Source: Candidatus Competibacteraceae bacterium
GTDB taxonomy: Bacteria > Pseudomonadota > Gammaproteobacteria > Competibacterales > Competibacteraceae
DNA: 64,000 bases
Direction of reading: 5' to 3'
NCBI GenBank assembly: GCA_016712625.1
Contig: JADJQQ010000001.1
Coordinates: 124,001 to 188,000, forward strand
In this document: one piece after another, positions 54,207 to 63,495 of the stretch
How positions within the stretch are numbered: position 1 is the stretch's first letter
How the letters are laid out: each line of letters opens with the position of its first letter
Program-made: the position numbers and the translations under genes
Notes under the pieces: model-generated
Seen by the model: the letters and a program-made list of their open reading frames with translations, nothing else
Told to the model about the DNA's origin: nothing
Databases searched by the model: none

Positions 54207-54776
54207 GATAGAGTTCCTCGTTCTATAGAAAGGAGATCACTTTGGTATCTGCAATTATCAAAACAGACACTTCCTTATCGGAAAGGATCAATATATCCCG
54301 TACTTCGAATTCATTACACGAAGTTAGCCACGTATGCCGCTTTCACAAAAGCGCCTCCACAATACTAGCGTTAGGATTTACGCAGTTAGCTTTATATGGA
54401 GTAAAGGAACGGCATGAACGGACTGAAAGTGGCCGAAGCAGAGTACATCCATTGGCTGATTGCGATACCGAAGTGTGTAGTTGAAGCGACAAGCGACTCG
54501 GTGGCGTTGACGGCGTCATCTTGCACCATCTGAGCGGCCAAGGCGTCCGGGGCGACGACGCCCAAGTAGGTGGTTTGGGTAGGCATTTACAGGTCGCGAT
54601 CGAAGGCGATAAAGCCATCATCCGCACCACCTCCCCTTCCGGACACACGCTCCTGGACCGCATCGCCACCTCACCAGGCGTACTCCAGATAAGTCCGGCT
54701 TGGTTCCTTGTTAATCGCAAATTGGTATGAAAATCCTGAGGCCTGCCTTTCTTTTACCGCTCTTTCACTCCCATGA
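54207..54776. other. 570-bp low-GC region with conflicting short ORFs
   Basis: Between the transglutaminase gene and the araC-type gene, both on the minus strand. A 64-residue minus-strand frame (54392-54586) has gene-like third-position bias but no ribosome site. A plus-strand 80-residue frame (54242-54484) starts at TTG just after a good AAAGGAG box. They overlap antisense and neither matches a family I recognise. GC is lower than in flanking genes, compatible with decayed or acquired DNA. Confidence 0.35.
54392..54586 (-). CDS. Possible small hypothetical protein, 64 residues
   Basis: Starts MPTQTTYLGVV, mixed hydrophobic with no clear signal peptide, Trp/Met/Phe-rich C-terminal half (ISQWMYSASATFSPFMPFLYS) that might associate with membrane. 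Third codon positions are mostly G/C as in neighbouring genes. No Shine-Dalgarno sequence is visible, so this is a weak call. Confidence 0.3.
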   Translation of the reverse strand: MPTQTTYLGVVAPDALAAQMVQDDAVNATESLVASTTHFGIAISQWMYSASATFSPFMPFLYSI

Positions 54777-55659
54777 TTAATAGCGCTGACGTGCCTGCTG
54801 GCGATACTTGCTGGGGGTCATGTGTTTGTGTTGGGTAAAACGCCGATTGAAATTGGCGATATTATTGAAACCAATTTCATAACAAATCAGAGTGATAGCC
54901 ATATCGGTTCGAGACAGTAAGTCACAGGCCCTAGCCACCCGGACGCGATTGACAAAATCGTTGAAGCAATTGCCCGTGGCTTTGCGAAAAAAAACGCGAG
55001 AAATGGCCTTCGCTCATGCCGACCAGCGCCGCAACCTGCGCCAGGGCGATTTTGCGCTGATAGTGATCCATCACAAAGCGAATCACGCAATCAACTTTTT
55101 TCTGCAATTCGTGATTGGCCGGCAAATCGATTTGCGTCGTTGATAGCAATTTTTGGTCTGGACTACGAGTCAGTAGGTCAAGTAATTCATAAAAATACCC
55201 CACCCGCGCCGCGCCATCCGATTCCTTAATCCGCAACATATACTTTTCAGCGGTATCCGCATGGCGCAAAAACTCAATACCGTGCTTGGCCCGCTCCAAC
55301 AATGGTAACAGCATGGACAATTCTGGCAATAAAGTGACGGCATCCATAATGACCGCGTGATCGAAATGCACGACTCGATCACGCAGCTCGTAATGGGTTC
55401 CATCGGGGAGATTGCTGACCCAGTTGTGCGGTACGCGAGGGCCAGTCAGGATCAGGCAGCCGGGCCGAAAGCTACCGATATAGTCACCAATGAACATCTT
55501 GCCACTACTGGCGACGATCAGGTGCAGTTCGTACTCATCATGATAATGCCAGCGGATTCGCCAATGTGGACAGCCATGTTCGAGGTAACGGATGGCACCG
55601 GGTTGTTTGTCGCTGATTTCCAGCTCCGGCATTCCTTGCATTGTTTGATTTTTCATCAT
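54777..55659 (-). pseudogene. AraC-family transcriptional regulator, frameshifted (MtlR-like by position)
   Basis: Likely activator of the divergent polyol operon. The frame from ATG 55659 (AGGAAAGGA upstream) gives an N-terminal cupin-like ligand domain (HYHDEYELHLI, GPRVPHNWV) and the first helix-turn-helix (LAQVAALVGMSEGHFSRFF). The last helix-turn-helix (CYEIGFNNIANFNRRFTQHKHMTPSKYRQ, read in part) continues in another frame to the stop at 54777. The shift is at T8 on the minus strand (A8, 54987-54994); T7 would restore one frame. So either a sequencing slip or a slippage mutation. Confidence 0.85.
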
Positions 55660-55925
55660 GGCTTTCCTTTCCTCTACTCACCACATCAAATATTAGAAAA
55701 GTATAGATATTGGTGAATTAAATACTAGCGATGCTTGCAGATTAAGGCGTATCTTCAAAGATGCGAATTCTTCGATGCATAAGTAGGATATCCTAAGTTA
55801 TCCGATATTAAGGTGTAATATTTCCAACTAGTTATCACTTAAAAATCGGCTGAACTTTCGATGCGATACTTATCTTCTATGCGAGCAGCAATAACGACGA
55901 CACCTTTGGAGAAGAGAGCAATCCC
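55660..55925. promoter_or_regulatory. Divergent control region of araC-type gene and polyol operon
   Basis: A 266-bp AT-rich gap. It contains a TAGGATATCCTA palindrome (55784-55795). AraC-type sites are usually direct repeats and I could not identify one with confidence. GGAGAAGAG lies just before the binding-protein ATG. Confidence 0.4.
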
Positions 55926-57239
55926 ATGAAATTAAGAAAATCAGCCATTCTAATCGCCGCTCTTTCTGTTACCGCCGCCGTCCAAGCCGCCACTACCGTC
56001 ACCATCGGCACCGTCAACAATGGTGACATGGTGATCATGCAAAAGCTGTCGAAACAATTTGAGGAGCAGAACCCAGATATCAAGCTGGATTGGGTGGTGC
56101 TGGAAGAAAACGTGCTGCGCCAGCGCCTGACCACCGATATCGCCACCAAGAGCGGTCAGTTCGACATCGCCACCGTCGGTACTTATGAGGTGCCGATTTG
56201 GGCCAAGCAAGGCTGGCTGATGCCGTTGGAAAACCTGCCCGCTGATTATGCGGTGGATGACATATTGAAGTCGGTGCGCGACGGCCTTTCCTACGAGGGA
56301 AAGCTCTATGCCGCGCCGTTCTACGCCGAAAGCTCGATGCTGTTTTACCGCAAAGACCTGTTCGAGAAAGCCGGGATTACCATGCCGGAACAGTCCACCT
56401 GGGATAACGTCAAGCAGTGGGCGGAGAAACTGACCGACAAGAAAGCGGAGGTCTACGGCATCTGCCTGCGCGGCAAACCGGGCTGGGGCGAGAACTTCGC
56501 GTTCCTGTCCACCATGATCAATACCTACGGCGGCCAGTGGTTCGACATGAACTGGCAACCGACCATCGACACCCCGGAATGGAAAGCGGCGATTGGCGAT
56601 TACGTCGAGCTGCTGAACAAATACGGCCCGCCGGGCGCGGCCGCCAACGGTTTCAACGAGAATTTAACGCTGTTTGCAAATGGTAAATGCGCCATGTGGA
56701 TCGACGCCACGGTGGCGGCCGGCCTGCTCTATAACCCGAAGCAATCCAAGGTCTCGGATAAGGTGGGTTTCGCCCAAGCGCCAATCGCCAAGACTCCGAA
56801 GGGCGCGCACTGGCTGTGGGCCTGGACGCTGGCGATTCCGCAATCGTCCGACGCCAAGGACGCCGCCAAGAAATTTGTGCTGTGGGCCACGTCTAAACCC
56901 TATATCCAACTGGTCGGCGAGAAGGAAGGCTGGGCCAGCGTACCGCCCGGCACCCGTACTTCGACCTACGAAAATCCCAAATACCTGGAAGCCGCGCCCT
57001 TCGCCAAGCCAGTGCTGGCCGCCATCAACAGCGCTGATCCCACCGACCAGACCCTCAATCCCCGGCCGTATGTCGGTATCCAGTACGTCGGTATTCCAGA
57101 GTTCCAGGCCATCGGCACCCAGGTTGGCCAGACCATTGCCGCCGTGCTGACCGGCAAGACACCGCTCGATCAGGGACTGAAGGCCGCTCAGGCCGCCACC
57201 GCCCGCACCATGGCGCAAGCGGGTTACGGCAAAAAATAG
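55926..57239 (+). CDS. mtlE: Polyol ABC transporter substrate-binding protein (MtlE-like)
   Basis: 437 residues. Signal peptide to about residue 21 (ALSVTAAVQA). The family-1 extracellular solute-binding fold is seen in GQFDIATVGTYEVPIWAKQGWLMPL, the FYAESSMLFYRKDLFEKAG segment and ANGKCAMWIDATVAAG. Like the mannitol/sorbitol-binding proteins of Pseudomonas. First gene of the operon. Confidence 0.92.
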   Translation: MKLRKSAILIAALSVTAAVQAATTVTIGTVNNGDMVIMQKLSKQFEEQNPDIKLDWVVLEENVLRQRLTTDIATKSGQFDIATVGTYEVPIWAKQGWLMPLENLPADYAVDDILKSVRDGLSYEGKLYAAPFYAESSMLFYRKDLFEKAGITMPEQSTWDNVKQWAEKLTDKKAEVYGICLRGKPGWGENFAFLSTMINTYGGQWFDMNWQPTIDTPEWKAAIGDYVELLNKYGPPGAAANGFNENLTLFANGKCAMWIDATVAAGLLYNPKQSKVSDKVGFAQAPIAKTPKGAHWLWAWTLAIPQSSDAKDAAKKFVLWATSKPYIQLVGEKEGWASVPPGTRTSTYENPKYLEAAPFAKPVLAAINSADPTDQTLNPRPYVGIQYVGIPEFQAIGTQVGQTIAAVLTGKTPLDQGLKAAQAATARTMAQAGYGKK

Positions 57240-57249
57240 CGCTTGAAAC

Positions 57250-57336
57250 GTCCCCTCTCTCGGCGGGAGAGGGGACGAGGGTGAAAGTTCCAGCCTGTAC
57301 GCTCTCACCCGAACCCTCGCCCAAAGGGAGAGGCAA
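57250..57336 (+). repeat. Inverted GC-rich repeats between mtlE and mtlF
   Basis: GTCCCCTCTC (57250-57259) pairs with GAGAGGGGAC (57267-57276), followed by GAGGGTGAAAG; a second, head-to-head copy (CTCACCCGAACCCTCGCCC...GGGAGAGG) ends near 57332. Related elements occur at 60337-60361 and 61841-61875. They sit in an operon like REP elements that stabilise upstream mRNA. Confidence 0.75.
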
Positions 57337-57407
57337 TCGCGTCACGCCCTGTTCCTGCTTCCGGTCGGAAGCAGGCGATCTCGAAATCTCACGCACGAGG
57401 GTTTTTC

Positions 57408-58319
57408 ATGACAACCCTGGCACCCGCTTCCTCTGCCGCCGTGGCGGCGAAAAACAATCGACAAGTCGACACCCGGCCGTTGCTGTGGCCTTCGGTGATT
57501 GTCCTGTTTCTGTGGATGATCGTCCCGCTGGCCATGACCCTGTATTTCTCGGTCATCCGTTACAACCTACTCAATCCTGCCCTGACCGGTTTCGCGGGTC
57601 TGGAAAACTATACGTTCCTGCTCGACGACCCGACCCTGTGGACCTCGCTGTGGAATACCCTGGTGCTGGTCGGCTCGGTGCTGGTGATTACCGTGGTGCT
57701 CGGCACCCTGTTCGCCGTGCTGTACAACCAGGAATTTCCCGGCCGCAACGTGGCCCGGCTGCTGGTGATCGCGCCGTTTTTTGTGATGCCCACGGTCAGC
57801 GCCTTGGTCTGGAAGAACATGATGATGCATCCGGTCTACGGCCTGATCGCCTCGCTGCAAAGCATGGTGGGCCTGCAACCGACTGACTGGTTTACCGATT
57901 ACCCCATGTTCTCGGTCATTGTGATCGTCGCCTGGCAATGGGTGCCGTTCGCCTTCCTGATTCTGCTGACCGCGATTCAATCGCTGGATAGCGAGCAGAA
58001 GGAAGCGGCTCGCATCGATGGGGCCGGACCGTTCGCCATGTTTTTCTATATCACCTTGCCTCATCTGAGTCGCGCCATTTCCGTGGTCATCATGATCGAG
58101 ACCATTTTCCTGCTGACCATCTTTGCGGAAATTTACGTCACCACCTCTGGCGGGCCAGGCACGGCCACCACCAATCTGGCCTGGCTGATCTACTCAGTCG
58201 GTTTGCTGCAATTCGATGTGGGCTACGCCTCGGCGGGCGGCATCATCGCCGTGATCCTGGCTAATATCGTGGCGTTCTTCCTGGTGCGCACCGTTTCCCG
58301 CAACTTGCAGCAGGGCTGA
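57408..58319 (+). CDS. mtlF: Polyol ABC transporter permease (MtlF-like)
   Basis: 303 residues, six membrane helices, with the EAA loop EAARIDGAGPFAMFFYITLP (about 204-223) that contacts the ATPase. Homologous to Pseudomonas MtlF and MalF-type permeases. It lies 10 bp before its partner. Confidence 0.94.
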   Translation: MTTLAPASSAAVAAKNNRQVDTRPLLWPSVIVLFLWMIVPLAMTLYFSVIRYNLLNPALTGFAGLENYTFLLDDPTLWTSLWNTLVLVGSVLVITVVLGTLFAVLYNQEFPGRNVARLLVIAPFFVMPTVSALVWKNMMMHPVYGLIASLQSMVGLQPTDWFTDYPMFSVIVIVAWQWVPFAFLILLTAIQSLDSEQKEAARIDGAGPFAMFFYITLPHLSRAISVVIMIETIFLLTIFAEIYVTTSGGPGTATTNLAWLIYSVGLLQFDVGYASAGGIIAVILANIVAFFLVRTVSRNLQQG

Positions 58320-58329
58320 GGAGGTCGTT

Positions 58330-59163
58330 ATGTCGGCTCATGGTTCCACCCCGCAAAAAACGCCCCGCTGGATTCCCATCCTGGCCTGGGTGATCGCCAT
58401 TCTGGTGTTCTTCCCGATCTTCTGGATGGCGCTGACTTCGTTCAAAACCGAGACCGAAGCGATCAGCACCCCGCCGTCGCTGTTTTTCACGCCGACGATG
58501 GAAAACTACAACGACGTTTTCGACCGCAGCAACTACGCGCGTTTCGTCTGGAACTCGATTGCGGTGTCGTTTGGCTCCACCCTGCTGGCGCTGGCGTTTG
58601 CCATACCCGCCGCTTATGCGATGGCGTTTTTCCCGACCAAGCGCACGCCCTCGACGCTGCTGTGGATGCTGTCCACCAAGATGATGCCGCCGGTTGGCGT
58701 GCTGATTCCGATGTATCTGCTGTTCAAGACTTTGGGTTTGCTGGATACCGTCACCGGCCTGCTGATTATCTACACGCTCATCAATCTGCCCATCGTGGTC
58801 TGGATGCTGTACACCTATTTCAAGGACGTACCGGGCGAGATTCTGGAAGCCGGGCGGGTGGATGGCGCGACGCCGATGCAGGAATTGTTTTTGTTGCTGC
58901 TGCCGCTGGCCGTGCCCGGCATCGCGAGCACCGGCCTGTTGTCGGTCATCCTGTCGTGGAACGAAGCGTTCTGGAGCCTGAATCTGACCAGCTCGCAGGG
59001 CGCGCCGCTGACCGCCTTCATTGCCTCGTTCTCCAGTCCGCAGGGCCTGTTCTGGGCCAAGCTGTCCGCCGCGTCGCTGATGGCGATTGCGCCGATTCTG
59101 GTGGTCGGCTGGATGAGTCAACGGCAACTGGTGTCGGGTCTGACCTTCGGCGCTGTCAAGTAA
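58330..59163 (+). CDS. mtlG: Polyol ABC transporter permease (MtlG-like)
   Basis: 277 residues, six membrane helices, EAA loop EAGRVDGATPMQELFLLLLP (about 177-196). Second half of the transporter channel. Closely spaced between mtlF and the ATPase gene. Confidence 0.94.
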   Translation: MSAHGSTPQKTPRWIPILAWVIAILVFFPIFWMALTSFKTETEAISTPPSLFFTPTMENYNDVFDRSNYARFVWNSIAVSFGSTLLALAFAIPAAYAMAFFPTKRTPSTLLWMLSTKMMPPVGVLIPMYLLFKTLGLLDTVTGLLIIYTLINLPIVVWMLYTYFKDVPGEILEAGRVDGATPMQELFLLLLPLAVPGIASTGLLSVILSWNEAFWSLNLTSSQGAPLTAFIASFSSPQGLFWAKLSAASLMAIAPILVVGWMSQRQLVSGLTFGAVK

Positions 59164-59184
59164 CCTTTTTTGAGGACACCGATC

Positions 59185-60318
59185 ATGGCTGAAGTCGTTT
59201 TACGCAATATCAAGAAATCCTTTGGGCCGGTCGACATCATCAAAGGCGTCGATATCGACATCAATGACAAGGAATTCGTCGTCTTCGTCGGCCCGTCCGG
59301 CTGCGGTAAATCCACCCTGTTGCGGATGATTGCCGGTCTGGAAAGCATCACCGACGGCGAATTAAGCATCGACGGCAAACGGGTCAATGACCTGTCGCCC
59401 GCCGACCGGGGTATCGCGATGGTGTTCCAGACCTACGCGCTGTATCCGCACATGACGGTGCGCGACAACATGGGTTTCAGCCTGAAGCTGGCTAAGGTGC
59501 CTAAAGCTGAAATCGACCGCAAGGTCAACGAGGCGGCGCGGATTCTCAAGCTCGACCCGCTGATGGATCGCAAGCCCAAAGCGTTGTCGGGCGGCCAGCG
59601 TCAACGGGTTGCCATCGGTCGCGCCATCGTCCGCAATCCCAAGGTGTTCCTGTTCGACGAACCGCTGTCGAATCTGGACGCGGCGCTGCGGGTGCAGATG
59701 CGCATCGAAATCGCCCGGATGCACAGTGACTTCGACGCCACCATGATTTATGTAACCCACGATCAGGTCGAAGCCATGACCATGGCCAACAAGATTGTGG
59801 TGTTGCAGGGCGGCATCGTGGAACAGGTCGGTTCGCCGTTGGAACTGTACCATCATCCGCGTAACCGCTTTGTCGCCGGTTTCATCGGTTCGCCGACCAT
59901 GAATTTTCTGGATGTGGCGGTGAAAGGCGTCGCCCCCGAAGGCATCACCATCGAGCTGCCGGGCGGTGATAGCCTCACCGTGCCAGTGGTCGCGGGCGCG
60001 ACCAAAGCGGGCGACAAACTGACGCTCGGCGTGCGCCCCGAACATCTCCAGGAAGGCAGCGGCGACGGCAAATTGACCGGCACGGCGCTGGTGGTCGAGC
60101 GGCTGGGCGGCGCGACCTACGCTTATGTCAAGCTGGATAACGGCACGATGATTACGGCGGAAGTGGACGGCAACAGTCATATCAAAGTCGACGACCAAAT
60201 TCAGTTAGGCGTGCGCAGCGAAACCTGCCATCTGTTCGCCGCCGACGGGTTGGCATTGGCGCAATCCGCCCGGCATCCGCTGGCCGATGTGGGCCGGGGC
60301 AACCCAGGCGCGCATTAG
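59185..60318 (+). CDS. mtlK: Polyol ABC transporter ATPase (MtlK/MalK-like)
   Basis: 377 residues from ATG 59185 (AGGA 9 nt upstream; a TTG at 59170 is also open). Walker A GPSGCGKST (about 37-45), ABC signature LSGGQRQR, Walker B FLFDEPLSNLD and the H-loop YVTHDQVEAM, followed by a C-terminal TOBE/OB regulatory domain, the MalK type shared by sugar-alcohol importers. Confidence 0.95.
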   Translation: MAEVVLRNIKKSFGPVDIIKGVDIDINDKEFVVFVGPSGCGKSTLLRMIAGLESITDGELSIDGKRVNDLSPADRGIAMVFQTYALYPHMTVRDNMGFSLKLAKVPKAEIDRKVNEAARILKLDPLMDRKPKALSGGQRQRVAIGRAIVRNPKVFLFDEPLSNLDAALRVQMRIEIARMHSDFDATMIYVTHDQVEAMTMANKIVVLQGGIVEQVGSPLELYHHPRNRFVAGFIGSPTMNFLDVAVKGVAPEGITIELPGGDSLTVPVVAGATKAGDKLTLGVRPEHLQEGSGDGKLTGTALVVERLGGATYAYVKLDNGTMITAEVDGNSHIKVDDQIQLGVRSETCHLFAADGLALAQSARHPLADVGRGNPGAH

Positions 60319-60336
60319 AGCAACCTCTCCAAATAC

Positions 60337-60361
60337 TCCCCTTTCCCCGTGAGAGAGGGGA
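60337..60361 (+). repeat. Palindromic GC-rich element between mtlK and the SDR gene
   Basis: TCCCCTTTCCCC / GAGAGAGGGGA with mismatches, related in sequence to the copies at 57250 and 61841. Confidence 0.6.
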
Positions 60362-60390
60362 ATAACTTAAGAAGCATGAGGAGCGGTTAG

Positions 60391-61119
60391 ATGGCAAAAG
60401 AACTCGAAGGTAAAGTCGCCGCGGTCACCGGAGCGGCGTCGGGCATCGGTCTGGCGAGCGTTGAGGCAATGCTGGCGGCTGGTGCGCGCGTGGTGCTCGT
60501 CGACCGCGACGAGGCCGCGCTCACGGCGGTCTGCAACAAGCTCGGCGATGCGGCAATCCCATTGAGGATTGACCTGCTGGATTCAAAGAGCTGCGCCACG
60601 CTGCTGCCGCAGATTCTGGCCAAGGCGGGCCAGATCGACATTCTGCACGCCAATGCCGGTACCTATATTGGGGGCGATCTGGTGGATGCCGACACCGACG
60701 CCATCGACCGGATGCTGAACCTGAATATCAACGTGGTGATGAAAAACGTCCATGACGTGCTGCCGCATATGATTGCGCGCGGCACGGGCGACATCATCGT
60801 GACCAGTTCGCTGGCGGCCCATTTTCCCACGCCGTGGGAGCCGGTCTATGCCTCGTCGAAATGGGCGATCAACTGCTTCGTGCAAACGGTGCGTCGTCAG
60901 GTGTTCAAGCACGGCATTCGCGTCGGATCGATCTCACCCGGCCCGGTTATCACCTCGCTGCTCGCCGACTGGCCGGAGGAGAAATTAAAAGAGGCCAAGG
61001 AATCCGGCAGCCTGGTCGAGGCCAGCGAGATCGCTAATGTGGTGCTGTTCATGTTGACCCGACCCCGCGGCATGACCATCCGCGATGTGGTCATTCTGCC
61101 GACTCATTTTGATCTTTAG
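60391..61119 (+). CDS. rbtD: Ribitol 2-dehydrogenase-like short-chain dehydrogenase
   Basis: 242 residues. NAD-binding TGAASGIG (13-20), HANAGTYIGG (about 87-96), the YxxxK pair in VYASSKW, and the C-terminal VVILP motif. Overall wording (FHANAGAYIGG-like, SGDIIVTSSLAAH, PGPVITSLLADWP) is close to Klebsiella ribitol dehydrogenase, so oxidation of ribitol to D-ribulose is likely; a related polyol cannot be excluded. 72 bp after the ATPase gene, after the second palindromic element. Confidence 0.85.
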   Translation: MAKELEGKVAAVTGAASGIGLASVEAMLAAGARVVLVDRDEAALTAVCNKLGDAAIPLRIDLLDSKSCATLLPQILAKAGQIDILHANAGTYIGGDLVDADTDAIDRMLNLNINVVMKNVHDVLPHMIARGTGDIIVTSSLAAHFPTPWEPVYASSKWAINCFVQTVRRQVFKHGIRVGSISPGPVITSLLADWPEEKLKEAKESGSLVEASEIANVVLFMLTRPRGMTIRDVVILPTHFDL

Positions 61120-61167
61120 CAAATGCGTCCAATTAATAAATCAAGCACTAAGCAGGATGACGTTTTA

Positions 61168-61833
61168 GTGAACTTAGTAATTTTCGACTGTGACGGTGTT
61201 CTGGTGGATAGCGAAGTTCTCGCCCTGCGCGTCCTGGAGCGGGAACTGGCGCTATTGATGCCCGCCATCGACACCGCTCCGCTGCTACAGAACACCGCCG
61301 GCACCAGCACCGCCGATATTCTGGCGATGGTGGAACAACGCACTGGCCAAGCCCTGCCGCCGGGTACGGTACCAAGAATCATCGCCGCCATCGACCACGC
61401 GCTAGATGAGGAATTACAACCGATTCCCGGCGTGCGGGATGCTATCGAACGGATACCGGGACTCAAAGCGGTGGCGTCGAATAGCACGCTGGCCAGCGTG
61501 CGCCGCTCGGTGGCGCGAGCGGGATTAACCGAACACTTCGGCGACCGGATGTTTTCGGCGGACATGGTGGCCCAACCCAAGCCCGCGCCTGATTTGTATT
61601 TGTATGCGGCTGAATGCTTAGGCGTCCCGCCTGCCTGCTGCTTGGTGATTGAGGACAGCGTACCCGGCACGACGGCGGCGCGCGCGGCGGGGATGACGAT
61701 CATCGGCTTTACCGGGGCCAGCCATGTACCAGCCGATCAGGAACAACGTCTGTATCAGGCGGGAGCCGCCCTCGTCATCAACCGGATGGACAGCTTGGCG
61801 GAACGAGTCAACGGCTGGCCTTACGAGAAATGA
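61168..61833 (+). CDS. HAD-family phosphatase (beta-phosphoglucomutase-like subgroup)
   Basis: 221 residues from GTG 61168 (AGGA upstream); the frame is open to ATG 61123, 3 bp after the SDR gene, but homologues begin near LVIFDCDG. HAD motif I FDCDGVLVDSE, motif II SNSTLASVR, motif III lysine in QPKPAPDLYLYAA and motif IV VIEDSVPG. Substrate unknown; in a polyol operon it may act on a sugar or sugar-alcohol phosphate (inference). Confidence 0.85.
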   Translation: MNLVIFDCDGVLVDSEVLALRVLERELALLMPAIDTAPLLQNTAGTSTADILAMVEQRTGQALPPGTVPRIIAAIDHALDEELQPIPGVRDAIERIPGLKAVASNSTLASVRRSVARAGLTEHFGDRMFSADMVAQPKPAPDLYLYAAECLGVPPACCLVIEDSVPGTTAARAAGMTIIGFTGASHVPADQEQRLYQAGAALVINRMDSLAERVNGWPYEK

Positions 61834-61840
61834 ACGAAGT

Positions 61841-61875
61841 CCCCTCTTCCTCTGGGAGAGGGTTAGGGTGAGGGC
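61841..61875 (+). repeat. Palindromic GC-rich element between the HAD gene and mtlD
   Basis: CCCCTCTTCC TCT GGGAGAGGG followed by TTAGGGTGAGGG, the best preserved copy of the element family in this operon. Confidence 0.7.
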
Positions 61876-61980
61876 CGAGCGGGGAGCGTCCGAATCCATT
61901 GCGCAATAAGCTATTTTGACCAGTGTTCGGGCCTTTGCCCGACCGGCGCTTAACATCCTTTGCCTAAAGGAGTTTCTATT

Positions 61981-63471
61981 ATGAGCGATACTAACCGGCG
62001 GCTGAATCCAGCGCTGCTCGACCAACTGCCCGCCAGCGTCGCGGTGCCTCGTTACGACCGCACTAAAATCGGCCAGGCCATCGTCCATATCGGCCTCGGC
62101 AACTTCCACCGCGCCCATCAGGCCCTCTATCTCGATGACCTGTTTCACGCCCAGGGCACCAGTCCGTGGGGCGTGTGCGGCATCGGGCTGCTACCGCAGG
62201 ACAAGGCGATGGCCGAAGCACTACGGCCACAAGACTTGCTCTACAGCCTGGTCGAGCGGGATGAAGGCGTGGAGACCGTGCGGATCATCGGTTCGGAGCG
62301 CGGCTATCTGCACGGACCGAGCGAACCGGACGCCGTGATAGCCCGGATGGCCGACCCGGAAACCCGCATCGTGTCGATTACCGTTACCGAGGGCGGTTAC
62401 TACCTCGATCACGGCACCGGCGAACTGGATCAAAACCATGCCAATTTACGCCACGATTTGGATAAACCCAACGAAGCCCCGATTTCGCTATACGGCTATC
62501 TGGCCGAAGCGCTAAACCGCCGCCGCAAAGCCGGAACCGCGCCGTTTACCGTGTTGTCCTGCGATAACCTGCAAAGCAATGGCGAACTGGCGGGGCGGAT
62601 GCTAACCGGCTTCGCCCGGCTTCGCGATCCCGAATTGGGCGCATGGATTGAAACGAATGTTTCTTTCCCCAATTGCATGGTGGATCGCATCACGCCAGTT
62701 ACCACCGACGTGCTGCGCGAACAGGTCAAAACGCTGCTGGGTGGCGTCACCGACACCTGGCCGGTGGTCGCCGAACCGTTCCGACAATGGGTGGTCGAGG
62801 ATAAATTCTGCAACGGCCGCCCGGATTTGGAAGCGGTCGGCGTACAAATGACCTCAGACGTGCATCCGTATGAACTGATGAAGATTCACCTGCTCAACGC
62901 CGGTCATCAGATGCTGTGCCATCACGGCGTGCTGCTGGGCTACGCCACCGCCGACGAGGCGACGCGCGACCCCGACATCCGCGCGCTGCTCAACCGCTAC
63001 ATGGACACGGTGCGGCCCCTGATTCACGAGCCACCGGGCGTCAATCTGGTGGACTACCAACAAACCCTGATTTCCCGTTTCGCCAATCCCTCCGTCAAGG
63101 ATCAACTCTCACGGATCGCTTTCTATGCCTCATCCGGCATCCCCAAATTCGTACTGCCCATCGCCCGCGCTCAACTGCAACAGGGCGGGCCGATAGCGGT
63201 GTTCGCCCTGCTGATTGCGGGCTGGATTCGCTATCTGGGCGGCAAAGACGATGCGGGCAAGCCCATCACCCCGACTGACCCGATGAGGGACGAGCTGCAA
63301 AGCAAGGTGCGCTTTGGCGATACCGACCCGTCGGCCTTCCTGGGGCTGCATCAAATCTTCGGCTCCGACCTTCCACAGACCGAACCCTTCGTCAGCGCGG
63401 TGCGCAAGGCGCTGGAAAGCCTCTACGCCAACGGGACGCGAGCTACCTTGCAACATTACCTCAAGGCTTGA
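61981..63471 (+). CDS. mtlD: Mannitol 2-dehydrogenase
   Basis: 496 residues from ATG 61981 with AAGGAG 9 nt upstream. Long-chain polyol dehydrogenase: GLGNFHRAHQALYLDD at the N-terminus (Rossmann start), and KIHLLNAGH, whose Lys301, Asn306 and His309 match the Pseudomonas fluorescens M2DH catalytic Lys295-Asn300-His303 by spacing. Oxidises mannitol to fructose and, in that family, also D-arabitol to D-xylulose and sorbitol to fructose. Confidence 0.95.
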   Translation: MSDTNRRLNPALLDQLPASVAVPRYDRTKIGQAIVHIGLGNFHRAHQALYLDDLFHAQGTSPWGVCGIGLLPQDKAMAEALRPQDLLYSLVERDEGVETVRIIGSERGYLHGPSEPDAVIARMADPETRIVSITVTEGGYYLDHGTGELDQNHANLRHDLDKPNEAPISLYGYLAEALNRRRKAGTAPFTVLSCDNLQSNGELAGRMLTGFARLRDPELGAWIETNVSFPNCMVDRITPVTTDVLREQVKTLLGGVTDTWPVVAEPFRQWVVEDKFCNGRPDLEAVGVQMTSDVHPYELMKIHLLNAGHQMLCHHGVLLGYATADEATRDPDIRALLNRYMDTVRPLIHEPPGVNLVDYQQTLISRFANPSVKDQLSRIAFYASSGIPKFVLPIARAQLQQGGPIAVFALLIAGWIRYLGGKDDAGKPITPTDPMRDELQSKVRFGDTDPSAFLGLHQIFGSDLPQTEPFVSAVRKALESLYANGTRATLQHYLKA

Positions 63472-63495
63472 GACCGCCAACGCGAGGACAGAATC

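Noticed and set aside
54392..54586. R-body (RebB-type) protein reading of the 64-residue frame
   Set aside because: Only general Ala/Thr-rich resemblance; the family's conserved pattern is not present.
57408..59163. Maltose-type transport instead of polyol transport
   Set aside because: The adjoining mannitol 2-dehydrogenase, ribitol-dehydrogenase-like and xylulokinase genes point to polyols.
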